In this document: positions 1 through 4,769 of the stretch, one piece after another
Layout of the letters: every line of letters starts with the position of its first letter
How positions within the stretch are numbered: position 1 is the stretch's first letter
NCBI GenBank assembly: GCA_945874115.1
Contig: CAMCFD010000082.1
Span: 1 to 6,800, forward strand
Length of the DNA stretch: 6,800 nucleotides
Direction of reading: 5' to 3'
From: Rickettsia typhi
GTDB lineage: Bacteria; Pseudomonadota; Alphaproteobacteria; Rickettsiales; UBA1997
Notes under the pieces: generated by a model
Seen by the model: only the letters and a program-made list of their open reading frames with translations
What the model was told of the DNA's origin: nothing
Database searches by the model: none
Translations under genes and position numbers: made by a program

Positions 1-1
1 C

Positions 2-190
2 GAAATTCATTTTAGAGCTTGGCAAAAAGGCGTAAAAAGCCTTTATTATTGCCGCTCAACCTCGGTTCAGCGTGCCGATAAAGTGTCGCACAAACTTGAA
101 AATGAAGCAATGTTTACGCCTAAAAAAGATGAAGCATCAGCGGTTTCAACTGGCGAAAGTAAATATGAAGAATGTTTAGCTTGTCAATAA
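2..190 (+). CDS. nrdA: Ribonucleoside-diphosphate reductase alpha subunit, C-terminal 62 residues (5' end outside window)
   Basis: Class Ia ribonucleotide reductase large subunit reduces ribonucleoside diphosphates to deoxyribonucleotides in the cytoplasm, together with the NrdB radical subunit. Only the tail is visible, in frame 2 up to TAA at 188-190. It contains the family hallmark GVKSLYYCRS: the adjacent tyrosines (visible residues 15-16) match the radical-transfer pair Y730/Y731 of the E. coli enzyme. The protein ends YEECLACQ. The CxxC at visible residues 58 and 61 is the mobile C-terminal thiol pair that re-reduces the active-site disulfide. E. coli uses a differently spaced pair, while ECLACQ-type tails are, as I recall, common in Alphaproteobacteria. 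A strong terminator starts 6 bases after the stop, so nrdA is the last gene of its transcript and converges on the yceI-like gene. The identification is firm; the lineage hint is soft. Confidence 0.93.
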   Translation, partial: EIHFRAWQKGVKSLYYCRSTSVQRADKVSHKLENEAMFTPKKDEASAVSTGESKYEECLACQ

Positions 191-195
191 AGATT

Positions 196-228
196 TTTGG
201 CGCATATAAAATCTGCGCCAAATTTTTT
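196..228 (+). terminator. Intrinsic terminator of nrdA
   Basis: A perfect 9-bp stem (TTTGGCGCA at 196-204 with TGCGCCAAA at 214-222) and a 9-base loop are followed directly by six T residues (223-228). It lies 6 bases after the nrdA stop. Read on the minus strand the hairpin has no T tract, so it should not serve the converging gene. From 229 to 352 I see no gene or clear terminator for that leftward gene. Confidence 0.85.
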
Positions 229-352
229 CAAGATTTTTTTTGGGAATTTTTCTACCAGATTCAAGACTGATTTTACAATCCAGCCTTTAAGTTTCTCATG
301 TAAATTTTAAGATTTCATTACCCACATTTTACGGACGCCCTATTAAGTAATA

Positions 353-910
353 TTATCTCGCACTCGCGCTCACAACAAAATTAACATCCACATCATTTTT
401 TATACCTTCGGCTTGCGAATCGTTTGTGCCAATATTAAAGTCTGCGCGACTCAACATTAGCGATGCGACAGCTTTAGCTTGTCCATCCATTGAGAATTGC
501 TCTAAAACAAACTGAATCACAACTGGGCGCGTGATATTTTTTATCGTTAACTCTCCTTCAGCTTTAAAAACGCGGTCGGAAACTGTATTGAATTTTTTAG
601 CCATAAATTTTGCGGTCGGAAAATTTTCAGCATCGAACCATTTTTGGGTTTTTAAAATCGGGGTCGCATAAGGAAACGAAACGTTAATAGATGAAGTATC
701 AACATTAATGTCGGCACTGCTTTTTTCTAAATTATTTTTATCAAAAATAATTTTTCCGGAGAAGTTGGTGAATTTGCCGTCAACTTTTGCTCCAAAACGA
801 TAAGCGCTAAATTCAATTTTGCTTTCGCTTGGGATTATTTTCCACTCTTTTGCAATTGATGAAAAAGAAATTAAAACAAAAACTGTGAGAAATGCTAAAT
901 GTTTTTTCAT
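353..910 (-). CDS. YceI-family periplasmic protein
   Basis: This 185-residue protein has a signal peptide at residues 1-20: a KK start, a hydrophobic core and SSIA before the probable cut at K21. The mature part follows the YceI plan. SKIEFSAYRFGAKVDGKF (30-47) opens the lipocalin-like barrel, then comes a FSGKIIFD strand and an INVDTSSINV stretch. WFDAENFPTAKF (91-102) is the most conserved signature of the family. AEGELTIKNITRPV (117-130) and a C-terminal strand pair close the barrel. YceI proteins are secreted barrels of about 190 residues that bind isoprenoid-type lipids in the E. coli and Thermus examples. Their physiological role is poorly defined, so no substrate is claimed. The ATG is supported by the signal peptide. 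There is no Shine-Dalgarno motif in the AT-rich leader. It probably has its own promoter (977-1005) and converges on nrdA. Confidence 0.9.
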   Translation of the reverse strand: MKKHLAFLTVFVLISFSSIAKEWKIIPSESKIEFSAYRFGAKVDGKFTNFSGKIIFDKNNLEKSSADINVDTSSINVSFPYATPILKTQKWFDAENFPTAKFMAKKFNTVSDRVFKAEGELTIKNITRPVVIQFVLEQFSMDGQAKAVASLMLSRADFNIGTNDSQAEGIKNDVDVNFVVSASAR

Positions 911-976
911 AATTTTAAATTAAGAATTTATCCCTAAATAACTTTTTTAGGAAATTTTTAGCGATTTTTCTAATAA

Positions 977-1005
977 ATTTTACGTAATATTTACGAAAAA
1001 AACAA
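977..1005 (-). promoter_or_regulatory. Probable sigma-70-type promoter of the YceI-family gene, with an inverted repeat in its spacer
   Basis: On the minus strand TTGTTT (1000-1005) is followed after exactly 17 bases by TAAAAT (977-982). The -10 box matches consensus at 5 of 6 positions, the -35 box at only 3 of 6. The spacer contains the inverted repeat CGTAA-ATA-TTACG (983-995), a possible operator. A start near 970 would leave a leader of about 60 bases. The region is very AT-rich, so a chance match is possible. Confidence 0.4.
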
Positions 1006-1041
1006 AAAGATGGGGCGAGATTATTTAGTTAAACAGCGCCC
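996..1041 (-). terminator. Possible intrinsic terminator of the long LPP20-family gene
   Basis: On the minus strand GGGCG (1037-1041) can pair with CGCCC (1013-1017), followed a few bases later by T5-G-T7 (996-1008). The stem is only 5-6 bp, the loop is long (19 bases), and it spans the stop codon at 1029-1031. It is therefore weaker than the other two terminators. The GC-rich arms in an otherwise AT-rich stretch and the T tract are the reasons for listing it. Confidence 0.35.
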
Positions 1042-2009
1042 AGAACTTTCAAAACGCCGTCTTTTTTTATCACGTCTTTCAATGATTCAATCGCGGCACT
1101 ATATGACTCAATTGCGCTAATTGACGAGCTTCCTGAAATTTCGACAGAATTGCTCGCGATGATTTTTCCTTCGGCCATATTATTAAAGTTGACCTTGATT
1201 TTCGTGATGTAAGCGCCATAAACTTCTCCTGTGCTGTGCGAAGATTTTATGACAATTTTAATTTGATTTTGACTTGGTTTTTCACGAACAGCAATCGCAA
1301 TTCCTTCTTTGTTTAAGGCATTTTTTATAATTTCATAAATTTTTGGCGACGAATTATTGACAAAATAAAACTCAAATTTATTGTTGAGATTCGCCAATTG
1401 ATTTTTTGCATCAGAAATTATTCTTAATTTTTTCTTTAAAAATTCTCCGTTATCAGAATAAATAATTCTCGTCAAAATCTCTGATTGCGAGCCCAAATCA
1501 ACAACTTTTCCCAGAGAGATTCGCTTTTGGATCAAGTTTTGTTTGTCTAAATTATTTTGTAAATTAGAAATTTGATTATCTAAAAACCCAATTTTTTCTT
1601 TTTGTAAATTTACGAATTTCGCGCGATCAATTATTACTTCTACGTAAATTTTTGCGCCAAGTTTTTTGCTTTTAGAAACTTCAAAATTAGCAAAATCGAT
1701 TTTTTCTATATTTTGACTTATATTTTGACGAATTTCTTCGCTTGAAGCATTGTTATTTTCTTCGCGAAGCAAGGTTGAAGTTGAAGAAATTGAAACCGCA
1801 AGCCTCGCCGACGCGTCAGACAAAGCCGATTTTGTCGCCTCTTCAAGCGTGAAACCCTCGCCCACTCCATAAAGCTGGTTCTCGTTATTTTGAGATGGGC
1901 TAAGATACCAAGATGGAAGATCGACAAGATTTGGCGCAGATTTTTTGGCACTTTGACAGGAAAAAGTAAAAATCAGAAGAAATATTAATGTCGTTTTTTT
2001 TAAATTCAT
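1029..2009 (-). CDS. Long LPP20-family lipoprotein
   Basis: This 326-residue protein begins with a lipoprotein signal: KK at residues 4-5, a hydrophobic core, then TFSC with the lipidated cysteine at C18. Residues 31-130 match the LPP20 family: LPSWYLSP, then LYGVGEGFTLEEATKSAL and an alanine-rich helix (DASARLAVSI), then strands ending in YVEVIIDRAKF. LPP20 was named for a Helicobacter outer-membrane lipoprotein. Related domains occur in the flagellar accessory proteins FlgP and FlgT, but most members have no known role. Residues 133-165 are rich in Q, N, L and K and may form a short coiled coil. Residues 170-326 form an unrecognised second domain ending in alternating strands and a long alanine/serine helix. 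The gene starts 12 bases after the stop of the 56-codon lipoprotein gene, so the two are probably co-transcribed. There is no Shine-Dalgarno motif. Lipoprotein and LPP20 calls are solid; function is unknown. Confidence 0.82.
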   Translation of the reverse strand: MNLKKTTLIFLLIFTFSCQSAKKSAPNLVDLPSWYLSPSQNNENQLYGVGEGFTLEEATKSALSDASARLAVSISSTSTLLREENNNASSEEIRQNISQNIEKIDFANFEVSKSKKLGAKIYVEVIIDRAKFVNLQKEKIGFLDNQISNLQNNLDKQNLIQKRISLGKVVDLGSQSEILTRIIYSDNGEFLKKKLRIISDAKNQLANLNNKFEFYFVNNSSPKIYEIIKNALNKEGIAIAVREKPSQNQIKIVIKSSHSTGEVYGAYITKIKVNFNNMAEGKIIASNSVEISGSSSISAIESYSAAIESLKDVIKKDGVLKVLGAV

Positions 2010-2021
2010 AAAATTAGAATT

Positions 2022-2192
2022 TTATTCAACATCTTTTAATGTTGAATTTGCACCACTTTCACCAGAATTTATGCGATCTCTAGCCGAAGATGATTTTACA
2101 TTTTTTCTGTATTCTTCTTTTTCAAGAACTACACATGAAACTGTAGAGAAAATTATTGAAATAAATATGATTTTTCGAAGAATTTTTGTCAT
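2022..2192 (-). CDS. Small lipoprotein of 56 residues
   Basis: This short frame runs from ATG (2190-2192) to TAA (2022-2024). It begins MTKILRKIIFISIIFSTVSC, a textbook lipoprotein signal: basic residues at 3, 6 and 7, an isoleucine/phenylalanine core, and TVSC with the lipidated cysteine at C20. The mature part is only 36 residues: a charged stretch (LEKEEYRKNVKSSSARDR) followed by a polar Ser/Gly/Asn tail, with no recognised domain. Support for a real gene: the signal is well formed; the Ser-Cys ending matches both neighbouring lipoproteins; and it fills a gap that would otherwise be empty between two same-strand genes, 12 bases ahead of the next start. It lies 25 bases after a strong terminator. 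No Shine-Dalgarno motif is present, as for all genes here. I recognise no named family; small tethered accessory lipoproteins are the nearest general analogy. Confidence 0.72.
   Translation of the reverse strand: MTKILRKIIFISIIFSTVSCVVLEKEEYRKNVKSSSARDRINSGESGANSTLKDVE
2024..2047 (-). repeat. Perfect 9-bp inverted repeat at the end of the small lipoprotein gene
   Basis: ATTCAACAT (2024-2032) and ATGTTGAAT (2039-2047) are exact inverted copies around a 6-base loop. In the leftward transcript the hairpin covers the last codons and part of the stop of the small lipoprotein gene. It ends 14 bases before the ATG of the long LPP20 gene. No T tract follows, so it is not a standard terminator. It may affect reinitiation at the next start or RNA stability. 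Confidence 0.5.
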
Positions 2193-2218
2193 TTTTTTCA
2201 AAATAAAATATGGAAATG

Positions 2219-2246
2219 AAAAACCCCGCCTTATAAAAGCGGGGTT
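2219..2246 (-). terminator. Intrinsic terminator of the short LPP20-family gene
   Basis: On the minus strand AACCCCGC (2239-2246) pairs perfectly with GCGGGGTT (2222-2229) around a 9-base loop, and the stem runs into TTTTT (2219-2223). It begins 6 bases after the stop of the short LPP20 gene and ends 26 bases before the ATG of the small lipoprotein gene. The GC-rich 8-bp stem stands out against its AT-rich surroundings. The downstream pair therefore relies on read-through or on a promoter of its own. Confidence 0.88.
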
Positions 2247-2252
2247 GATAAA

Positions 2253-2837
2253 TTATAAACCTCTTTCTTTTTCAAGTTCGTCAAAAATTACTTGTGAAGA
2301 TTTTTGCGCTTCATCAATATTTTGGCGAGCCATTTTTGCTCTTTTCAATCTTTCAGAAAAAGTTTTTTCACTGTTGGCTAAAAATTTAGAATAATCTTCG
2401 TTTTTCAAAACCATTTGAACATAAAGCGTTCCATCTTGAGCTTGAAAAATGTTGATTCTTTTTACGCCTGAAAGTGGTAAATCTTTAACAACTTCTTTGG
2501 TTGCTTGAGCGAAAAAATCTTCAACATCATTTACGTCGTTAATTTTTGATTCGCGAAGCGCTTGTTTAGTCACGCGAGAAATTTCGCTTTGAATTGTTGA
2601 GGCGATATTAGCTTTCGCGTCCATTTCAGCTTTTGGAATTTGAAATTTAATTCCTCCAGCAGACGGTGAAGCGATTCCTACACCAGCAACACCATCAGCA
2701 ACGGCGGGGTCAATAACCCAAGCTGGCAAATTATTTAAAGCGCCCGCATTTTTTGGCTTTTCTTTTTTTGTTGCGCAAGATGCGGCTGCAAGCAAAATAA
2801 CAATTGAAGATGCGATAAAAAGTGATTTTATTTTCAT
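2253..2837 (-). CDS. Short LPP20-family lipoprotein
   Basis: This 194-residue protein has a lipoprotein signal: K2 and K4, the core LFIASSIVILLAAA, then AASC with the lipidated cysteine at C21. A lysine-rich linker follows (TKKEKPKN). Residues 37-150 carry the LPP20 pattern: NLPAWVIDP, VAGVGIASP, then a helix starting IPKAEMDAKANIAS, and later strands (GVKRINIFQAQDGTLYVQMVLKN). It aligns by eye with the start of the long LPP20 protein (NLPxW...P...GVG...A..DA.A), so the two look like paralogues. The tail (150-194) is a charged, probably helical stretch. The domain's role is largely unknown; FlgP-type flagellar lipoproteins belong to the same broad family. A candidate -10 box lies upstream, and a strong terminator follows the stop. 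The start is fixed by the signal peptide; no Shine-Dalgarno motif is present. Confidence 0.83.
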   Translation of the reverse strand: MKIKSLFIASSIVILLAAASCATKKEKPKNAGALNNLPAWVIDPAVADGVAGVGIASPSAGGIKFQIPKAEMDAKANIASTIQSEISRVTKQALRESKINDVNDVEDFFAQATKEVVKDLPLSGVKRINIFQAQDGTLYVQMVLKNEDYSKFLANSEKTFSERLKRAKMARQNIDEAQKSSQVIFDELEKERGL

Positions 2838-2912
2838 GATATTTATAAATTTTCATTTGATATTACTTAACTAAATCAACTCTATTACGTTTTTAAATAA
2901 AAATCAAACGAA

Positions 2913-2918
2913 ATTATA
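2913..2918 (-). promoter_or_regulatory. Candidate -10 box (TATAAT) ahead of the short LPP20-family gene
   Basis: The 107-base gap between the ankyrin gene and the short LPP20 gene contains a perfect TATAAT on the minus strand. It lies 76 bases ahead of the ATG. No convincing -35 box sits 16-18 bases upstream, and TTGACC occurs only 5 bases before it. In such AT-rich DNA the hexamer may be chance. It is listed because the lipoprotein gene needs a promoter somewhere here unless it is read through from purE. Confidence 0.25.
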
Positions 2919-2944
2919 TTTTTGGTCAAATTCGCTACATAACC

Positions 2945-4204
2945 TTATTTTTCAAGGTGTCTAATCGCAAGTCTTTGTGCATTTTTTGTGGATTCTAATT
3001 TGTCCGTCGGAGTGTTAAAATTCACGCTTTTTTCGAGACTTTCTGTAAAGAAAATCAAGCCCACAGGATTTTTCGATGACTTATTTATCGATTCTTGATT
3101 TATTCTCAAAAAATCAAGGATTTTCTCTTTTTCATCTTTCGAAAAAACTTCATCAAAAACATCGCAGAGTTGGCTTAAAAAAGCCTTTCCCCTTAACAAA
3201 AAAGCGCGAGAAACTCCTATATCACCTCTTTCATTTTTCGAAAAAAGAACCTCCATCAATTGAGATTTTTTCGCAAAAAAATTAAAAACGGCCTTGATTG
3301 ACTCTGTAGAGCTGTATAACAAGGCCGATTCAACCGGATTTAATCCAGTTTGGTCTCTATGTTTCAACAATTCAGAATCGCCATCGAATAAATCAAGAAT
3401 TGCTTCAAGGGCCAAAATATTATCTTTTTTGCACGCAACAGTTAGTGAATTTTGTCCGTTATGATCGGCATTGAAGATAACTCCGAGTAAAAAATCACGC
3501 CTTTCTTCTGGGTCAGTTAATATTTGTTTTATAGAATTGGCAATAATTGCGATCATAGCGCCGTTGTTGTTTAAGGCAACGCTATGAAGCAATGAATTAT
3601 TATTTGTGTCACTATATCTTATTATGTTTTTTGCAATTTTTTTATAGACTTCTTTTTCACTTTCGTCAATTTCATCGAACTCTTTACCAAATAAAATTTT
3701 TAAAATTGTTGAATTTTCGCCCGATTTTACAAACTCCAAAATATCTTTTGCAATGTCTTTAAATGAAAAAAGGAAATGAATAATTCCAGTTTTCTTTTCT
3801 TTGTCGTGCCAAACATTTTTCTCAATTATATTGCCTTTTGCGTCAATAATAATTTCATCTTGTGGGTTAAATATTTTTCTGACGCCGAGAGAAAATGCAA
3901 TTTTTCTTCTTAAGTGCTGATATTTTTCTTTATCTGGCTGTTCAAATATTAACGGATGAAAAAGTCTGTAAACCGCATTTTGTAGAGATAATCTTTGATT
4001 TTGAGATAGGTTTTTGGCGGCGAATAAATTTATTCTTTCTTCACCTTCAACCCCGATTGACGGCGATTTTGCCAGTGTTTCAAGAAGATATTCTTCGCCG
4101 CGTTTTAAATTATGTTTTATGAAAAGGGATAAAGTTTTATAAAATTCACCATCAACATCTTGCCTGACTGTGTGTTTGATTCCAGAAAACTTATCTCGAG
4201 TCAT
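2945..4204 (-). CDS. Ankyrin-repeat protein, coupled to purE
   Basis: This 419-residue protein has no signal peptide or membrane segment and is rich in Lys, Glu, Phe and Ile. Residues 198-311 carry three ankyrin-like repeats. The first starts at SDTNNNSLLHSVALNN, the second at NADHNGQNSLTVACKKDN, the third at HRDQTGLNPVESALLYSS. Each has the D-x-x-G/N-x-x-x-L/P turn-helix pattern and a second helix (for example ALEAILDLF). A degenerate fourth unit may cover 322-352. The first 190 residues and the last 65 match nothing I recognise. Ankyrin repeats bind other proteins and are abundant in host-associated bacteria, where some are secreted effectors; no secretion signal is provable here. Its ATG comes 2 bases after the purE stop, so it is probably translated from the same mRNA. 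It sits where purK often follows purE, but shows no ATP-grasp motif. Base composition is clearly more AT-rich than the large Cys-rich gene upstream. Partner and function are unknown. Confidence 0.75.
   Translation of the reverse strand: MTRDKFSGIKHTVRQDVDGEFYKTLSLFIKHNLKRGEEYLLETLAKSPSIGVEGEERINLFAAKNLSQNQRLSLQNAVYRLFHPLIFEQPDKEKYQHLRRKIAFSLGVRKIFNPQDEIIIDAKGNIIEKNVWHDKEKKTGIIHFLFSFKDIAKDILEFVKSGENSTILKILFGKEFDEIDESEKEVYKKIAKNIIRYSDTNNNSLLHSVALNNNGAMIAIIANSIKQILTDPEERRDFLLGVIFNADHNGQNSLTVACKKDNILALEAILDLFDGDSELLKHRDQTGLNPVESALLYSSTESIKAVFNFFAKKSQLMEVLFSKNERGDIGVSRAFLLRGKAFLSQLCDVFDEVFSKDEKEKILDFLRINQESINKSSKNPVGLIFFTESLEKSVNFNTPTDKLESTKNAQRLAIRHLEK
3149..3613 (-). repeat. Ankyrin-repeat region (residues 198-352 of the ankyrin protein)
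   Basis: Units begin at residues 198, 245 and 282, with a decayed fourth near 322. Spacing is irregular (about 47, 37 and 40 residues against the usual 33) because the connecting loops carry insertions. The units are recognisable only at the protein level and not as DNA repeats, so they are old and diverged. Confidence 0.6.
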
Positions 4205-4206
4205 AT

Positions 4207-4674
4207 TTAAATGTCAAATTGCACGGATTTTGTCTGATTAAGGCGAAATTCTGCGAGTTTTTTAGCAATTTTTGCGTCTTGTAAAGCCAATATTTCTGCA
4301 GCAAAAATCGCAGAGTTTTTTGCACCAGCCTCGCCGATTGCAAAGGTTGCGACGGGAACGCCGGCTGGCATTTGTGCGATTGACAACAAGCTGTCGAGGC
4401 CTTTGAGCGCCTTGCTTTCAACGGGAACGCCAAGAACAGGAATGTCGGTTAAAGAGGCGGTCATTCCCGGCAAGTGCGCAGCTCCTCCTGCTCCGGCGAT
4501 GATTATTTTTATGCCGCGTTTTTTGGCGTCGGTTGCAAAATCATAAAGTCGCTGCGGCGTTCTGTGTGCTGACACAACTTTCGTTTCATATTTTATGCCA
4601 AAGTTATCAAGCATATCGCACGCATGTTGCATTGTCGACAAATCTGATTTTGAACCCATTATTATTGAAATCAT
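4207..4674 (-). CDS. purE: N5-carboxyaminoimidazole ribonucleotide mutase, class I PurE
   Basis: PurE converts N5-carboxy-AIR to 4-carboxy-AIR in the cytoplasm, a mid-pathway step of de novo purine synthesis. The 155-residue length is typical of bacterial class I PurE. Signature motifs are in order: IMGSKSD (5-11, phosphate and ribose contacts), SAHRTP (35-40, with the catalytic-type histidine at 37), AGAGGAAHLPGM (60-71) and LGVPVESKALKGLDSLLS (81-98), followed by MPAGVPVATFAIGEAGAKN. The AAHLPGM loop is that of the bacterial mutase rather than the class II AIR carboxylase. The mutase normally depends on PurK to make N5-CAIR, but purK is not adjacent: an ankyrin gene follows after 2 bases. 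Upstream, 95 bases separate it from the large Cys-rich gene. That gap is AT-rich with short palindromes but has no promoter or terminator I would defend. There is no Shine-Dalgarno motif. Confidence 0.96.
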   Translation of the reverse strand: MISIIMGSKSDLSTMQHACDMLDNFGIKYETKVVSAHRTPQRLYDFATDAKKRGIKIIIAGAGGAAHLPGMTASLTDIPVLGVPVESKALKGLDSLLSIAQMPAGVPVATFAIGEAGAKNSAIFAAEILALQDAKIAKKLAEFRLNQTKSVQFDI

Positions 4675-4769
4675 TTTTTATAAATTAGTTATTAATAATT
4701 AACGAAGAAAAATTTCCTTTTCTAGAAATCACCAAAAAAATCTTTTGAAAACGGCGCTAACAAAGGAAT

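Noticed and set aside
229..352. Possible small gene or terminator for the YceI-family gene in the convergent gap
   Set aside because: No open frame with protein-like features and no GC-rich hairpin with a T tract on the minus strand; it looks like plain AT-rich spacer.
1718..1951. Leftward 77-codon frame inside the long LPP20 gene
   Set aside because: It overlaps the conserved LPP20 segment in a different frame, with an Arg-rich composition typical of a shadow frame.
2071..2394. Rightward 107-codon frame spanning the end of the short LPP20 gene
   Set aside because: It runs antisense through the terminator, the small lipoprotein gene and the short LPP20 gene. Its translation shows no domain or signal, and the opposite-strand genes explain the DNA better.
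3076..3285. Rightward 69-codon frame within the ankyrin gene
   Set aside because: Antisense to a clear coding frame; the Lys/Phe-rich translation reflects AT-rich complement sequence only.
4191..4433. Leftward 80-codon frame inside purE
   Set aside because: It overlaps the well-conserved purE motifs in another frame and has no recognisable protein features; a shadow frame.
4675..4769. purE promoter or terminator of the Cys-rich gene in the 95-base gap
   Set aside because: Short palindromes (TTATTAATAA at 4689-4698, TTTCTAGAAA at 4719-4728) and a T7 run are present. I found no -35/-10 pair at proper spacing and no hairpin joined to the T run, so neither is called.
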